A program made the translations under genes and the position numbers. Under the pieces are notes generated by a model that was given only the letters and a program-made list of their open reading frames with translations, ran no database searches and had not been told where the DNA came from. Below are positions 31,445 through 43,200 of a DNA stretch of 64,000 nt, in pieces (within the stretch, counting starts at the first letter, position 1; each line of letters begins with the position of its first letter). Source of the DNA: Oncomelania hupensis (taxonomy: Eukaryota > Mollusca > Gastropoda > Littorinimorpha > Pomatiopsidae); contig CM072516.1 in NCBI GenBank assembly GCA_036898135.1, forward strand, positions 18,306,876 through 18,370,875. The letters run 5' to 3'.

Positions 31445-31949
31445 CTAAAATAAGAACACACACCCTTAGGGAACACACCCTACACATGTCACAAAGAAGG
31501 GGAGGCAGTGATATTCCTCCGAACTGTAGAAAATACTTTATTCACAGCTTTGACAGTATACTGGACATTCTTGCCTGTACTAAAGCAACAAGACCTTGGG
31601 TGGTTCCAAACACAAAACACAACCCTTCTAGAAGGACCCTACACCTATCCTCTGATAGTAGCAATCACAATCTACCCAGTCACGTCAGACACAAGCGCTA
31701 CCAACTTGACTCTAACCCTCTTCGCCGTGTCTCCTAGTCCACAGTACAAAGCACCGAACTCCGCTCAGGCTTCTAGTAGCAACTGGGCCTACGTGCAGCA
31801 CGTGAAAAACCTAACTTCCTATCATAACCTACGCAATACAAAATACTGATTCAAACTTTGCACATCGCACTCTCAGAGATATGAAAATATATACTATATA
31901 CACTCCGACACAGCATAATCTTAGCGTGCGTCAAAACTCGTGTCATTAC

Positions 31950-32832
31950 ATCTTCTGTAGCACCTCATCCCCATGTTTTGTATTCTTCGTTGTAGATCTG
32001 CTGTGGGGGTCCATGTTTCGCAATCGTATAGGAAGATGGAGATGACAAGGGAGCGCAGCAGCCCTACCTTGGAATGTAGACTGATGATCTTGTCTTTCCA
32101 AATGGGCTTCAAATGGGCAGCAGTTGTTTGTGCGATCCTGGGGAGGACGTCCTGTCAGGATCCATTATCTGATACAATGGTTCCTAAATATTTGAAGCTA
32201 TGCACTGTGTTGAGGGATTGGCCTTGGTCTTTGATGTCCATGTTGATGCCATTGATGTTGTTGGTCATCATTTTGGTCTTCTCTGCACTTATTTCCAATC
32301 CATAAGCTGTTTAAGTTCTTGTTCCTCTACAGCCAATCCATCAATGTCATCCGCAAAACGAAGGTTGGAGATTACTCTACCGCCTATGCTGACTGTGCCT
32401 TCGTGATCTACAAGGGGATCTGACATGATGCGCTCTAGGAATATGTTGAAGAGGGTTGGAGAGAATAGGCATCCTTGACACACACTGATTGTTGTTCTGA
32501 ACTAGATATTGTACACTCTCATGGTTGCCCACAGAGCTGCCTGCCAGACTCGATCAAACGCCTTCCTGAAGTCTACGAACACATAATATAGATGTTTGTG
32601 CTGTAGGTATTTCTCGCAGATTATTCTGAGGTTGAAAATCTGTTCAGTGGTACTTCGCCCTGCCCTGACTCCTGCTTGTGCTTTAGCTATGATTTGTTCA
32701 GCTTGGGGTTTCAACCTGTTGAGTATTATTTTCAGGATGACCTTGCTGGGATAACTGATGAGGCTGTTGGTGCGGTAATTTTCACACTCCTGAAGGTTAC
32801 CTTGTTTGGGAACAGTGATGATCCTCTCTATA
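31950..32832 (-). pseudogene. RTE-like LINE relic with internal deletions (unit A)
   Basis: It spans the RT core to the region before the C-terminal block: ENYRTNSLISYPSKVILKII, VDFRKAFDRVWQ and NLRFADDIDGL are readable on the minus strand. Several internal deletions relative to the 19664-22244 element shift the frame (near 32115, 32310 and 32505). Both element ends are missing. The counterpart in unit B is 49413-50285. Confidence 0.85.
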
Positions 32833-33290
32833 TATTTTGTTAGGTGAGTAAAAATGTGATGCTCTAGTATCTTGTAAAGTGTAGACTGCAGAGATATTGG
32901 CCGATAGTTATTAAGATCAGAATTTACTTTTGATTTAGGAAGAGGAATAACCTTTGCTTGTTTCCATGTGGTTGGAAATGTACTTTTAATAATGCATAAG
33001 TTGAAGATGTAAGAAAGGGAATTCACACTATAAGGCAAAGAAAGTTTGAAGACCTTAGTACTAATTTCATCATGACCTGCCGACTTTTTATTTTTAAGTT
33101 TTGATATGTATTTAGCAACTTTAATTACGGTAATAGGCGGTATTTTAAATGGTGAAGAGTTACTTGCTCTTTGCTTACAAAATGTAGTGGGACAATCTGA
33201 ACACGTGTGCTGTGAATATTTTGAGCAATCCGATTTCAGTACAGAAGTAGCGACTGAAAGAAAATAGTTACTGAAGGGTTTAGCAGATAA
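32833..33290 (-). pseudogene. second LINE family: RT finger/palm fragment fused to the RTE relic (unit A)
   Basis: Minus-strand reading gives ISKLKNKKSAGHDEISTKVF, then FPTTWKQAKVIPLPK and LNNYRPISLQSTLYKILEHH, an RT start clearly different from the RTE family (CR1/Jockey-like by motif). The frame continues without a stop into the RTE relic at about 32830, forming a chimeric open frame (32502-33038). The element is cut at 33290 by the unit A/RTE junction, but its uninterrupted continuation is seen at 50747-50985. Confidence 0.75.
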
Positions 33291-35177
33291 TCCTATCCTA
33301 TCCTATCCTGTCCCATAACCCGAAGGTCGTAGGGGCACCACAGATGATCGCTTAACCAGCATACTCCATCTTTCTCTGTCCTCAGCAGCCCTCATGGCTT
33401 CGCTCAGTGTCAAACCAGTCCATTCTCGAATGTTGTCCTCCCACCTCTTTTTCGGTCTCCCCCTTCTTCTACCTCCTTGCACTGTGCCTTGCAGAATGGT
33501 CTTTGCAAGGCCTGATGATCTGGTGACGTGGCCATACCATCGGAGTTTCCGTTTCTTCACCACTGTGAGCAGGTCATCGTGTTGTCCAATGGCTTGTGTG
33601 ATGGTCTGTCGGACTTCAACGTTGGTGATGTGTTGGGTATAGGAAATGCACAGAAGTCTTCTGTAGCACCTCATCTCCATGCTTTGTATTCTTCGTTGGA
33701 GATCTGCTGTGAGGGTCCATGCTTCGCAAGCATATAGGAAGATGGAGATGACCAGAGAGCGCAGCAGTCTTACTTTGGAATGTAGACTGATGGTTCTGTC
33801 TTTCCAAATGGGCTTCAACCTTGTCAGGGCAGCAGTTGTTTGTGCGATCCTGGAGAGGACTTCCTGTCGAGACCCATTGTCTGACACAATGGCTCCTAAA
33901 TATTTGAAGCTGTGCACTGTGTTGAGGGATTGGCCTTGTACTTTGATGTCCGTGTTGATGCCATTGGTGTTGTTGGTCATCATTTTGGTCTTCTCCGCAC
34001 TTATTTCCATTCCATAAGCTCTGGAGGTGGTGTCAAGCCTCTGTACAAGCTGTTCAAGTTCTTGTTCCTCTCCAGCCAATCCATCAATATCATCCGCAAA
34101 ACGAAGATTGGAGATTGCTCTGCCCCCTATGCTGACTGTGCCTTCATGATCTGCAAGAGCATCTGACATGATGCGCTCTAGAAAGATGTTGAAGAGTGTT
34201 GGAGAGAGTAGGCATCCTTGACGCACACCGATTGTTGTTCTGAACCAGTTCCCGATGACGCTGTTATGGAGGACTGCACTGGTAGCCTTGTCATACAGGC
34301 TTTTGATGACTTCTATAATTTTAGGGCTGATGTTGTACACTTTCATGGTTGCCCATAGAGCTGCATGCCAGACTCGGTCAAATGCCTTCTTGAAGTCTAT
34401 GAACACATGATATAGATGTTGTTGGTGCTGTAGGTATTTCTCACAGATTATTCTGAGGTTGAAAATCTGTTCAGTGGTACTTCGCCCTGCCATGAATCCT
34501 GCTTGTTCTTCAGCTATGATTTGTTCAGCTTGTGGTTTCAACCTGTTGAGTATTATTTTCAGGAGGACCTTGCTGGGATGGCTGATGAGGCTGATGGTGC
34601 GGTAATTTTCACACTCCTGAAGGTTACCTTTTTTGGGAAGAGTGATGACAAGCGACTGGGTCCATGGTGTAGGCCATTCCCCACTCTGCCAGATCTTGTT
34701 ACAGATAATGGTGAGAGCATCAGTCATCGCTTCTTCTCCTGCTTGTAGCAGTTCCGCTGGTATGTTGTCCACTCCCGCTGACTTCCCTTTCTTCAGCGAT
34801 TGCACTGCTGCCTCAACTTCTTCCCGGAGAATTGGGAGGATTTCTTCTTCTTCTCTGCTCTCGGGACATGCTAGAACTGATGGGTCTCCATTTGGTGTAT
34901 GGTTGTAAAGGTCAGAGCAGTACTCTGTCCATCTGTCCAAGACTTCTTGTTCTTCTGTAAGGCAAATGCCAGACTTGCTTTGGATAGTGGAGACTTTGGG
35001 CTGTTTAACACTTGTCAGCCGCTTCACAGTCTGGTAGGCCTTCTTGCTGTTGTTCTTGTTCAGATTGTTCTCTATTTCCTGGCATTGATCTTCTATCCAG
35101 TTCTCCTTTGCTGTGCGCATGCCTTTTCGGATGTCATTGTTGATTTTTCGGTAGACATCAGCTCCCTGTGAGGTGTT
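33291..35177 (-). mobile_element. RTE-like LINE, 5'-truncated, exactly at the A/B duplication junction
   Basis: The 3' tail (TCCTATCCTATCC on the plus strand) starts directly after unit A, and the 5' truncation point directly precedes unit B, with a two-base TT overlap at 35176-35177. No ordinary 10-bp duplication flanks it. Instead the flanking direct repeats are units A and B themselves. It is closely similar to the 19664-22244 element. Confidence 0.92.
33303..35120 (-). CDS. RTE-like reverse transcriptase, N-terminally truncated, open frame
   Basis: A 605-residue open frame starts at an internal ATG and matches residues ~240-842 of the protein at 19675-22243. The RT motifs are intact: GKSAGVDNIPAELLQ, FIDFKKAFDRVWH and FADD at residues 341-344. 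So is the C-terminal GGRRRGRPKKRWEDNI block. The endonuclease and the spacer start are absent, so it cannot retrotranspose by itself. Few differences from the other copy and no stop indicate recent insertion. Confidence 0.9.
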   Translation of the reverse strand: MRTAKENWIEDQCQEIENNLNKNNSKKAYQTVKRLTSVKQPKVSTIQSKSGICLTEEQEVLDRWTEYCSDLYNHTPNGDPSVLACPESREEEEILPILREEVEAAVQSLKKGKSAGVDNIPAELLQAGEEAMTDALTIICNKIWQSGEWPTPWTQSLVITLPKKGNLQECENYRTISLISHPSKVLLKIILNRLKPQAEQIIAEEQAGFMAGRSTTEQIFNLRIICEKYLQHQQHLYHVFIDFKKAFDRVWHAALWATMKVYNISPKIIEVIKSLYDKATSAVLHNSVIGNWFRTTIGVRQGCLLSPTLFNIFLERIMSDALADHEGTVSIGGRAISNLRFADDIDGLAGEEQELEQLVQRLDTTSRAYGMEISAEKTKMMTNNTNGINTDIKVQGQSLNTVHSFKYLGAIVSDNGSRQEVLSRIAQTTAALTRLKPIWKDRTISLHSKVRLLRSLVISIFLYACEAWTLTADLQRRIQSMEMRCYRRLLCISYTQHITNVEVRQTITQAIGQHDDLLTVVKKRKLRWYGHVTRSSGLAKTILQGTVQGGRRRGRPKKRWEDNIREWTGLTLSEAMRAAEDRERWSMLVKRSSVVPLRPSGYGTG

Positions 35178-35532
35178 ATTATCAGCACTATCGATTCTTT
35201 CATGTAAAGGAAGGGCGATCTCCGCTTTTCTGATCTGTGACGCGTCAAAGAAGAAGAAAAAGAAAAGAGTTGTGGTGTGTTTGACTCTGACAGTTCCAGA
35301 ATTCTGCCCAGCGTTGCGAGCCTAGCCGCCGATGTCAAGTGATGGCGGGCCCGTGATGGCATCACTGGGTCTCTCAGGCAGAATATCACAGACTCGCTAG
35401 GTTTCGGTCTGTTTTCATTTTACGGGTCTCTGATACTCCGTGGCCATCAGTGATGTAGGCAGAGGTCGTACTGGCTGCTTGCTCGCTGGCTTCAGGGCTT
35501 GTGGACAGTCTTCGGTGGCTGAAGCTTTGGCT

Positions 35533-35535
<3 letters not shown>

Positions 35536-35580
<45 letters not shown>
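35536..35580. repeat. (GA)n microsatellite in unit B
   Basis: Counterpart of 26800-26836, with more GA units. Confidence 0.95.
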
Positions 35581-35581
<1 letters not shown>

Positions 35582-37675
35582 AGCTTTGACCAGTGTAGAT
35601 CGATTCAACTTGTGTTTTTTGACACAAGCTGAATGATGATCGGTCACATTGTGGACGAAGCCCCTTTTCTTTGTACCATCGTGACCAGCCTATTTCGTCG
35701 TTAGAATTCCTTCAAGCGCTGTTTCGTGATCCATCTGTTATTATTATGTAAACCTGCTGTTCCGTGTGTTCATCGTAGGATTTTGACTTGCTGCTGCGTC
35801 ATAATCGTCTTCGCTGCGATCTTTTGAATTCAGCATGGGAGAAGACATAGTTTTTTTTGTTGTACAACTGACTGGATGAAATGCACGGACGGCAGTTTGT
35901 TTACTGCCAGTCAAATGCAATAAAAGACTTTTAAGGTGCGTATTCTGTGCGACCTAACTTACTTAAACTCAAAAGGTATATTAATTAGCCTGTTGAATAC
36001 AATGAGTACTCAATGCAAAATGGATTGATAACGAACAGCTAATAGATTCCTTTATCTATTGGCCAGCGCTAGGTTATATTCTGAATCAAATCAGACACAA
36101 ATCCTTCGGATGAGAGTATAAACCGAGGTCTAGTCTGTGTAGGCACACATTCCGCCGCGTGGACTATAAAGATCCTTGCGTTCACGTTCTAGACGGGGGA
36201 GTGCCGGATACACCTACACATCCAGCATGCCAGAGGTTCTATTCCGTCTTGGCCTGGATGGCGCGGCGCTTGCGGGCTGCCGCATTTGGCAAAGAAAGCA
36301 GTCCGAATCTCGCCTGAGTGACGATTAAATTCCCAAATCCAATTTGTCTCGTCTCCGTTCTCCATATTCCTATTGAAATCGCCACACTCATTAATTAGCC
36401 CAGCGCACCTCACTCTGGATAGTTTTTGTGTTAGCCTGCCATTAAAGTAAGTCTTCAAACCCATCGGGAGCGCACCCTGCACAGACTGGCATTAGACCCA
36501 GACCCAGTAGATAGACCAGAAAAGCTGTATTGATTTTTAACTTGTGCAATACTGATTCTGGACACAAGAAACTGACAGTTGTTGCCACATTTGGTGCTTC
36601 AAGTTTGATTATCCCGATCCCTTCACGTAAGAAGACCTACTGGCAAACTGTGTATTTACCTCAAATTAAATGCAGTGTGTGAAATGCTTGCATGGAACGC
36701 CTGATACGCTTTAAAAAAAAAAAAAACCTCATCAGTTATAGTGGTACTTCGTATGATAATTACATGTATGATATTATTGTCTCGTAGCCATGCCTAGTTA
36801 GGCGTTTTGCACCGGAGAAATTGCAGAAAAGAAGAGAGAAGTTACCGACTGTTGTCTGAAGATTCGTACCGTACGAGTAAGTATGAATGTCTTTAAAATG
36901 GAGAACATAATTCCAAGTCTTTTCTAATGATTACCTGAGATATTTCTTATGTTATTATTATTTCTGTAGATGCATTACACCAAGTCTAATGTTGTTTATA
37001 TGTAAACATTGTTTCCGTCCGTTTGTTGTTATTGTTGCTATTTTGTCTTGTGGTTTGTATAGTATGACTTCCCACCTCACAAAGGGTAAAAGACAACAGG
37101 AAATAACATTTATAACAGGCGAAGGTTGTTGTTTTTTTTAAGGTAAAAGGAAAATGAATTGTGCTTTTTATGGTAAAGTTAACTAATCCTCTTTCAATTT
37201 CATGAAGCAAAATTATTTACCTGTCTTCTTTATTTCTTATTCTTTAAAAATATTTTTAAAATCTTTTTTCATTTTATTTTAGGAATTTTAATACAGTCAA
37301 CAAATATGTTTAAACAAATTATTTATTTTTCCATTTACAGGTCCCAAAAAATTGTTTCTTGTTTAGTTTTTTTGTTAGTAGTAAACAGATATACGAAAGT
37401 ACAAGAATGTGTCAACATACAATTTTAAACGAAGAGATCGCAAAACATAAATATATACAAACAAAACTGCTGTCCTCTTCTTAATCTTTTTGTCTCCCTT
37501 TGAAGTGAAAGGGCGCAGACGCTGCGAGATAAAGGCATGTTTGATGGAGGGCGTTAAATCGGTCTAGACTTTCCAACACCTTGAATTATCTCCCTGAAAG
37601 GGCACGTGGACGCTGTGATGCTGTCCGTAATACAAAATAGTACATTGGATTTTTGTTCTGTTGATGTTCATCGAG

Positions 37676-37930
37676 AAGAAGAAGAAACAGAAACTCCGAT
37701 GGTATGGCCACGTCATCCTTGCAAAGACCCACCTGCAAGGCACGGTGCAAGGAGGCAAAAGCGGGAAAACAGAAAAAGAGGTGGGAAGACAACATTCAAG
37801 AATGGACTGGCTTGACACTGAGTGAATCCATGAGGGCTGCTGAGGACAGATAAAGATGGAGTACGCTGGTTAAACGATTATCTGTGGCGCCCCAACGACT
37901 TTCCAGTTACGGGATGGGATAGTGGATACA
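37676..37930 (+). pseudogene. RTE-like LINE 3'-end fragment in unit B
   Basis: Counterpart of 29018-29275. It lacks two bases present in A near GGTATGGCCACGTC and so keeps a slightly more canonical reading there, but frame breaks and a stop after AAEDR remain. Confidence 0.85.
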
Positions 37931-37976
37931 GACAGCTTCTACTATTATATTATAGAAGATGTCTGGTGGATAGGAG

Positions 37977-38331
37977 AGATTGATTGATTGATTGATTGTT
38001 GCTTTAGGTCCAGCGGACTCCTCCGAGCCAAATCAGGACCGGACAACCCCTGATCCACATAAAAGATCTGCTGAAACAACCCTAGTGGGAAAATTGAACG
38101 CCCTCCACCGGCCAGTCACTTTACAATAAAGACATCCCACGCGGGGGACGGCTGAGGGTTTACCTCAACTACGCGAACCCCCGGTTACAAAAACAAAATA
38201 GAGTACAACCATCATTATAAATTATCAACAAAACACATACATATAAAATGCCTATAGTGCTAAATACTAACATCATAGGAAGCCCTAGTGACCACCCAGC
38301 AGAAAGCGTCCAACACTCCCAAGCTGATCCA
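37977..38331 (-). mobile_element. R585 retroposon, 3' half, interrupted by the LTR element
   Basis: This is the GATT-tailed R585 copy of unit B. It is broken after GCTGATCCA at 38331 and resumes at 46441. The pre-insertion sequence can be inferred from unit A, where the same site is intact. Confidence 0.9.
38327..38331. repeat. target-site duplication ATCCA, left copy
   Basis: ATCCA precedes the 5' LTR and recurs at 46441-46445 after the 3' LTR. The empty site in unit A reads GCTGATCCAACAGACC, with a single ATCCA. Confidence 0.95.
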
Positions 38332-39870
38332 TGTCGCGTTAGGACTAGTTTTAACTCTGCTTGTTGACTATTTAGCATTGTGTAGTCTTTGTAATAGTAG
38401 AGAGTCAGTCTATTACACAGCAGCAATTAAATTACAGCACACTGCGAGCCTGAGCCACACACACAGCGCAGTGACGTCAGCACTTAAGTTTTGAATCGGA
38501 CCGTTGGAACCAATGGGAGAGCTTAGGCAAAGTGGTTGGAGCCAGTTTGACTGGGTCCAAACCACGCACAGTTTTGGTCAGTTGGGAGGAATACACCGAA
38601 GTGTGAACAGCTAGATAGCTAGAGAAATCTCTACACACTTAGACCAGGAAGCAGGACTTAGAAGCATAGAATTCTATCAAGTCACAACGGGCCTGAACTT
38701 GTCAAACAGGTAAATGAACACCCTTCTGTTTCATCGTGATATATTTATATTATTGTTGAAATTATGTTTGTGGAATTTGCTATGCATAAATGTGAATTAT
38801 TAATCCGAATTTGCGGGACCACGTGGAAGAGCCGACCACGAGGCGAAACACGACCGGTTGCGCCGCCATGTTGTATCCCGTACGGAACCACTGTTGTTTA
38901 ACTTATATGTATGTTTGCAGACCAGTGGCTGTACCACTGAATGTTTATATTATTATTAATTCTGTATGTGTATAGTTAGACACGATTGATATTTATGTAT
39001 GTATAGGAATTTAGAGTGAGATTCCAGTGGAACCCGGAAGTAGCAGAATGTTCGTCGCTTATGTATAGAGATGTGGAGCTATCACTGAGGGCTACTTTGG
39101 CTTTCAGTGAGACGCTCTGCACAAACCGATTATTCAGGGTTGTGCAGAATTTCGTCTCTTATATTACAGACGAGCAGGCGAGCTATCCCGAGCTATCCCG
39201 AGCTATCCTGTGCACCCCACTCCACAGAAACGACTAGTTGGCGGAGTATCCTCTACCGCACAAGACGGAAAGAGCTACCCGGAAAACTCCCTGTCAGACC
39301 CCACAGCGTGGCAAGGGAACCCAACTACACAACGACACAGGTGGACCAGAAGCTACCTCACAGAAGGACTTCGAACACCCCACACATGAGTTAAGTGCAT
39401 AAGGCGAAGGTGCACTTAAACTGATCATAACAGGACCACAGTAGTCCAACTCTTCAGAAACTGTAAAACGGACCACAGTAGTCCAAATCTACATGAGATA
39501 TACTAGCAAGTGCCCGATGAAGATAGAACAGCTGCATAGACTATCAGCGATCGAACTATTAGCAGTAACTGAGACATTTTAAGTTAGATTAGTACTTAGA
39601 GAATCTTGTATAGAGTAGAAGAAATAAATGTGTGATTTTAACTGTTATCAAGTGGCTGGACTACATATGATTCATAGCCGTGTGAAAGCTAGTGTGACAG
39701 TAATCTTTTACCATTTTTCTATCTATTTCTGTATCCCAACCTTAACACAGAACGAGCTAAACAAATAAATTTATTAAAGTAATTCATAGGGTGACGTACT
39801 AGCCGTTCCCACCGAATAAACGTGAGGGTCCATAATTCCATTGTGCAGAGCCCATAAACCCCACGTGACA
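38332..39870 (+). repeat. 5' LTR
   Basis: It starts TGTCGCGTTAGGACTAG and ends CCCCACGTGACA. Possible signals are an AT-rich TATA-like stretch near 38740, AATAAA hexamers at 39623, 39764 and 39815, and a hairpin with 9-bp arms (TTAAGTGCA at 39391-39399 and its complement at 39411-39419). Two copies of GGACCACAGTAGTCCAA lie near 39433 and 39470, and a triple GAGCTATCC repeat at 39180-39207. The short frames in the LTR (for example 39016-39237) are not genes. Confidence 0.95.
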
Positions 39871-40237
39871 CTTTAATTGGCGAGCCTGCCAGGATCTGTG
39901 TATAATAGGAATTGGTATAACCGGACCTAAGTACAATAAAATTAGATAACAGTAGAAGTAGAATAACTTAGAATAGTGTAAGAGTATAACACTGATCAGT
40001 TGTGGTGCACTATTCTTTAGTTAAAAACTTTTTTGCTTCAATTATTTTTGTGCCTGTATGTTGCATTGTTCTTTTGCAGGTTTTGCTTAAATAACTGTTG
40101 TATGCCATTTGACTCTTGTTTTATTCTATTATTGATTACGAATTTGATTGTCTTTGCATTGTTGCTATTGACTTGCAATATTGCTAGTGTTTTGGTATTC
40201 CACGTGATTCAGAGGTTGTTCATAGACACGTTTGACA
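39871..40237 (+). promoter_or_regulatory. LTR-element leader with primer-binding site
   Basis: TGGCGAGCCTGCCAGGAT at 39878-39895 starts 7 nt after the LTR and begins with the TGG expected to pair with a tRNA CCA end. I could not name the tRNA. The leader is T-rich after 40020 and contains a TTCTTTTGCAG acceptor-like site at 40069-40079. The gag ATG follows at 40238. Confidence 0.6.
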
Positions 40238-43200
40238 ATGTCGGACCCCGTGGCCTTGAGATTGCGTTTCAAGGAACTAGGAGAAGCTTTACACTTAGCA
40301 GGGGCAGACCTAATTGCGTATATCAATGCAGAGGTAGAGAAACAGGAAGCTAAGGCAGAGAGAGCAGCAGAGAGAGAGGCGAAGAAACTCGAAGCAGAAC
40401 AGAGAAAAGCGGAACTAGAAGCAGAGCAAAAGAAATTAGAACTAGAGCAGAAGAAATTAGAAGCAGAGCAGAAGAAATTAGAGGCTGAGAGAGAAACGAG
40501 GAAATTAGAGCTAGAAGCAGAACAGAAGAAGGTAGCAGCAGAGAGAGATGCAGAAGTTAGGAGGTGGGATTATGAGAGGGCAGAAAAAGAAAAAGAGAGG
40601 GAAGAAAAGGAAAAAGAAAGACAGCATGAGTTAGAGCTAAGAAGATTGGGATCAGGAGCTTCAAGTTCTTCCTCAACCCCTCCCCACTCAGATCAGCTAG
40701 AGGTAGCCCCCAACCCTGTACAAGGAATGTCATTCCCACTGGGAACATTCAATGAGAGAGAAGAAGGTCTAGATCTCTATCTGACTAGGTTTGAGCGTCT
40801 AGCAACAGAGTACAAACTAGATCCCACTCATTGGTCTTTTAAGCTTAGTCAAGGGCTTAGAGGAAAGGCTTATGACATCTACAGTAAGCTACCGACTGAC
40901 AGAGTGACTGACTATCACAAAGTAAAAGAGGCACTCCTAACGGGATTCGAACTGACAGGAGAATGCTACCGGCAAAAGTTCCGCACCAACCGGAGAGTGA
41001 AAGGAGAGAGCTATGCGCAGTTCGCGGATCGGTTGTCCACAATGCTGGATAAGTGGATTAGCCAGTCAGCCACGGCAAAGACGTATGATGGACTGACAGA
41101 ACTGTTAGTATGGGAACAGCTACGGGAAACCATGACCCCCGAGCTGAGAACATTCTCAGTAGAGCAGGGCGCGGAAAGACTGGAAGATCTGGTCAAGGTC
41201 GCAGATAGGTACGTGGCCGCCCACGGAGAAGCCAAGAGCTTCAGGCGAGACCTAAAGCCTAACGGGAAAGAGGCACAGAAACGAAGCCCTAACCGAGAAG
41301 AGCACACCGCGAATAAGCCGAATAACCCCAGACCTGGGCAAAATAAAGGACCCAACACGGAATTCGGGAAAAGAGGTCCCGCAGAACAGAGACGGTATTG
41401 TTCGTTCTGCAATAGAAACAATCACTCCACCGCAGAATGTTTCAAGTTGGCCGCACAACGTAGGGAAGAGCGCGAAAGCCGGCCAGCGCACAGAGTTCTA
41501 ACTCAAAGCAGCGGTAACAAGCCACACACAATCGGAGATCACCCATCGGTGACAGACACGGTCAAGGTCAACGGAAAAGAAGCGAACTGTCTGTATGACA
41601 CAGGTCTATCATACGACGCGATAGTCAGCGAATCTCTTGTATCGCGCGCGGACTTGACAGACAAGACAGTCGACTTACAAGGAGCAGACTTGACGAAACC
41701 GACGACTACTTGCCCAATAGCTTGGATCGAAGTAGAGAGTAGGTACGTCACAGGACGAATCCAAGCAGCTGTTTTACAGAAACCCCTGTATGATCTAGTG
41801 CTAGGTTGTAGGTATGTGTTCTTAGGCACGCCCCCTAACACTGTAGAGATAGCTGCAGTGCAAACCAGGGCCCAAGCTAAAACCCAACCACCCCAGCCCG
41901 AGTTCGCTCCGAATCCAGGACTCGAAGAGATCAAAACAGCACAGAAAGAAGACACCTCGATAGCGAAGTGCTTCCAGAAGCTACCCAAGGCGCACACACC
42001 CCCGCACAAGGGAGACTTCTACATGGAAGAGGGAGTTCTACATCGCCAAGGAGATGGAGATCACACCCAACTAGTACTACCAACCACCCTTCGAGCCCAA
42101 GTACTAGAATTAGGCCACAGCATGCCACTCAGCGGACACATGGGAATTGGAGCCACAGTGCAGAGAATCAGCGCACACTACTATTGGCCAGGAATCACGG
42201 AGGATGTCAAGCGCTACGTGAAATCTTGCCACCAATGTCAACGATATTCCCCGCGACATCACACCGTACCAGTTACCTTAGGACCATCGGTAGTAGTCGG
42301 CGTGCCATTCCAGCAAGTCTCAGTAGACATAGTAGGACCACTGCCCATGACCAAGAAGAGGAACAGATTTCTACTCACACTCGTCGACGCATGTACGATG
42401 TGGTGCGAAGCAGTCCCATTGCCAGCGATCGACACCAAGAAGATTGCAGATGCACTCATCGCCATCTTTACCAGAGTCGGATTCCCGGACAGCATTAGAA
42501 CGGACAACGGATCTCAGTTCACCGGCCGCCTGATGCAAGACGTGTTCGAGTTGATACAAGTTCATCACATTCGCACACCACCATACCACCCCGCCAGCAA
42601 CGGACAAGTAGAAAGACTGAATGGAACCCTTCTCACCATACTCAGGAAAGTCGCCGACGACAATCCAGAAGCGTGGGACACCTACGTGAATGCGGCACTG
42701 TTCGCATACAGAGAAACGCCCCATGCAGCCACAGGCTACACCCCGTCAACCTTGCTATTCGGCAGACCTCTAGCAGGACCGCTAGAAGCCCTACGCAGAA
42801 GTTGGACGGAAGCCAAGATAGACGACACACCAAGAGGTGCCACCAAGTACGTCGCAGACCTGCAGGAAACCCTCAAAGCAACGTGGAAGAAAGCTGGTGA
42901 AGCACTGAAGAAGGCAAGAGCCCGTCAGGCGAAGTACTACAACCGCCACGCGAAGGACAGAGAACTGCAAGTCGGCGATCAAGTGCTACTCTTACTTCCA
43001 AGTGGAACCAACAAGCTGGACATCGCTTGGAGAGGACCGTACCGGGTGACTGCCAAGAAATCCAAGACAGTCTACCAAGTAGAGGTGAACGGGAGAGCCC
43101 GATACCACCACATCAATCTCCTCAAGAAATACACGGACCGACCAGCGACCCCCAGCACTCACAACTTGCTAGCCATCGCCATCGCGGAAGAAGGAGAAAG

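Larger units (their letters stand above)
29906..31924. other. unassigned single-copy DNA of unit A
   Basis: No recognised protein is encoded. A small Ser/Asn-rich frame (30591-30782) and a candidate exon (31302-31444) are listed separately. On the minus strand an AATAAA hexamer lies near 30860. The counterpart in unit B is about 47455-49387, with the same layout and small indels. Confidence 0.4.
26443..33290. repeat. unit A: left copy of a ~6.85-kb direct duplication
   Basis: The unit begins ATTATCAGCACTATCGATTC and ends GGGTTTAGCAGATAA. It matches unit B (35178-50746, once the LTR element and a local 684-bp duplication are removed) with only scattered substitutions and small indels. It contains an RTE tail fragment, one R585 copy, unassigned DNA and a chimeric LINE relic. 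Its right edge abuts the tail of an RTE insertion and cuts through a LINE relic that continues uninterrupted past the right edge of unit B. Confidence 0.93.

Noticed and set aside
39016..39394. Frames of 73 and 95 codons in the LTRs
   Set aside because: They are identical in both LTRs only because the LTRs are identical, lie in regulatory sequence and show no domain.
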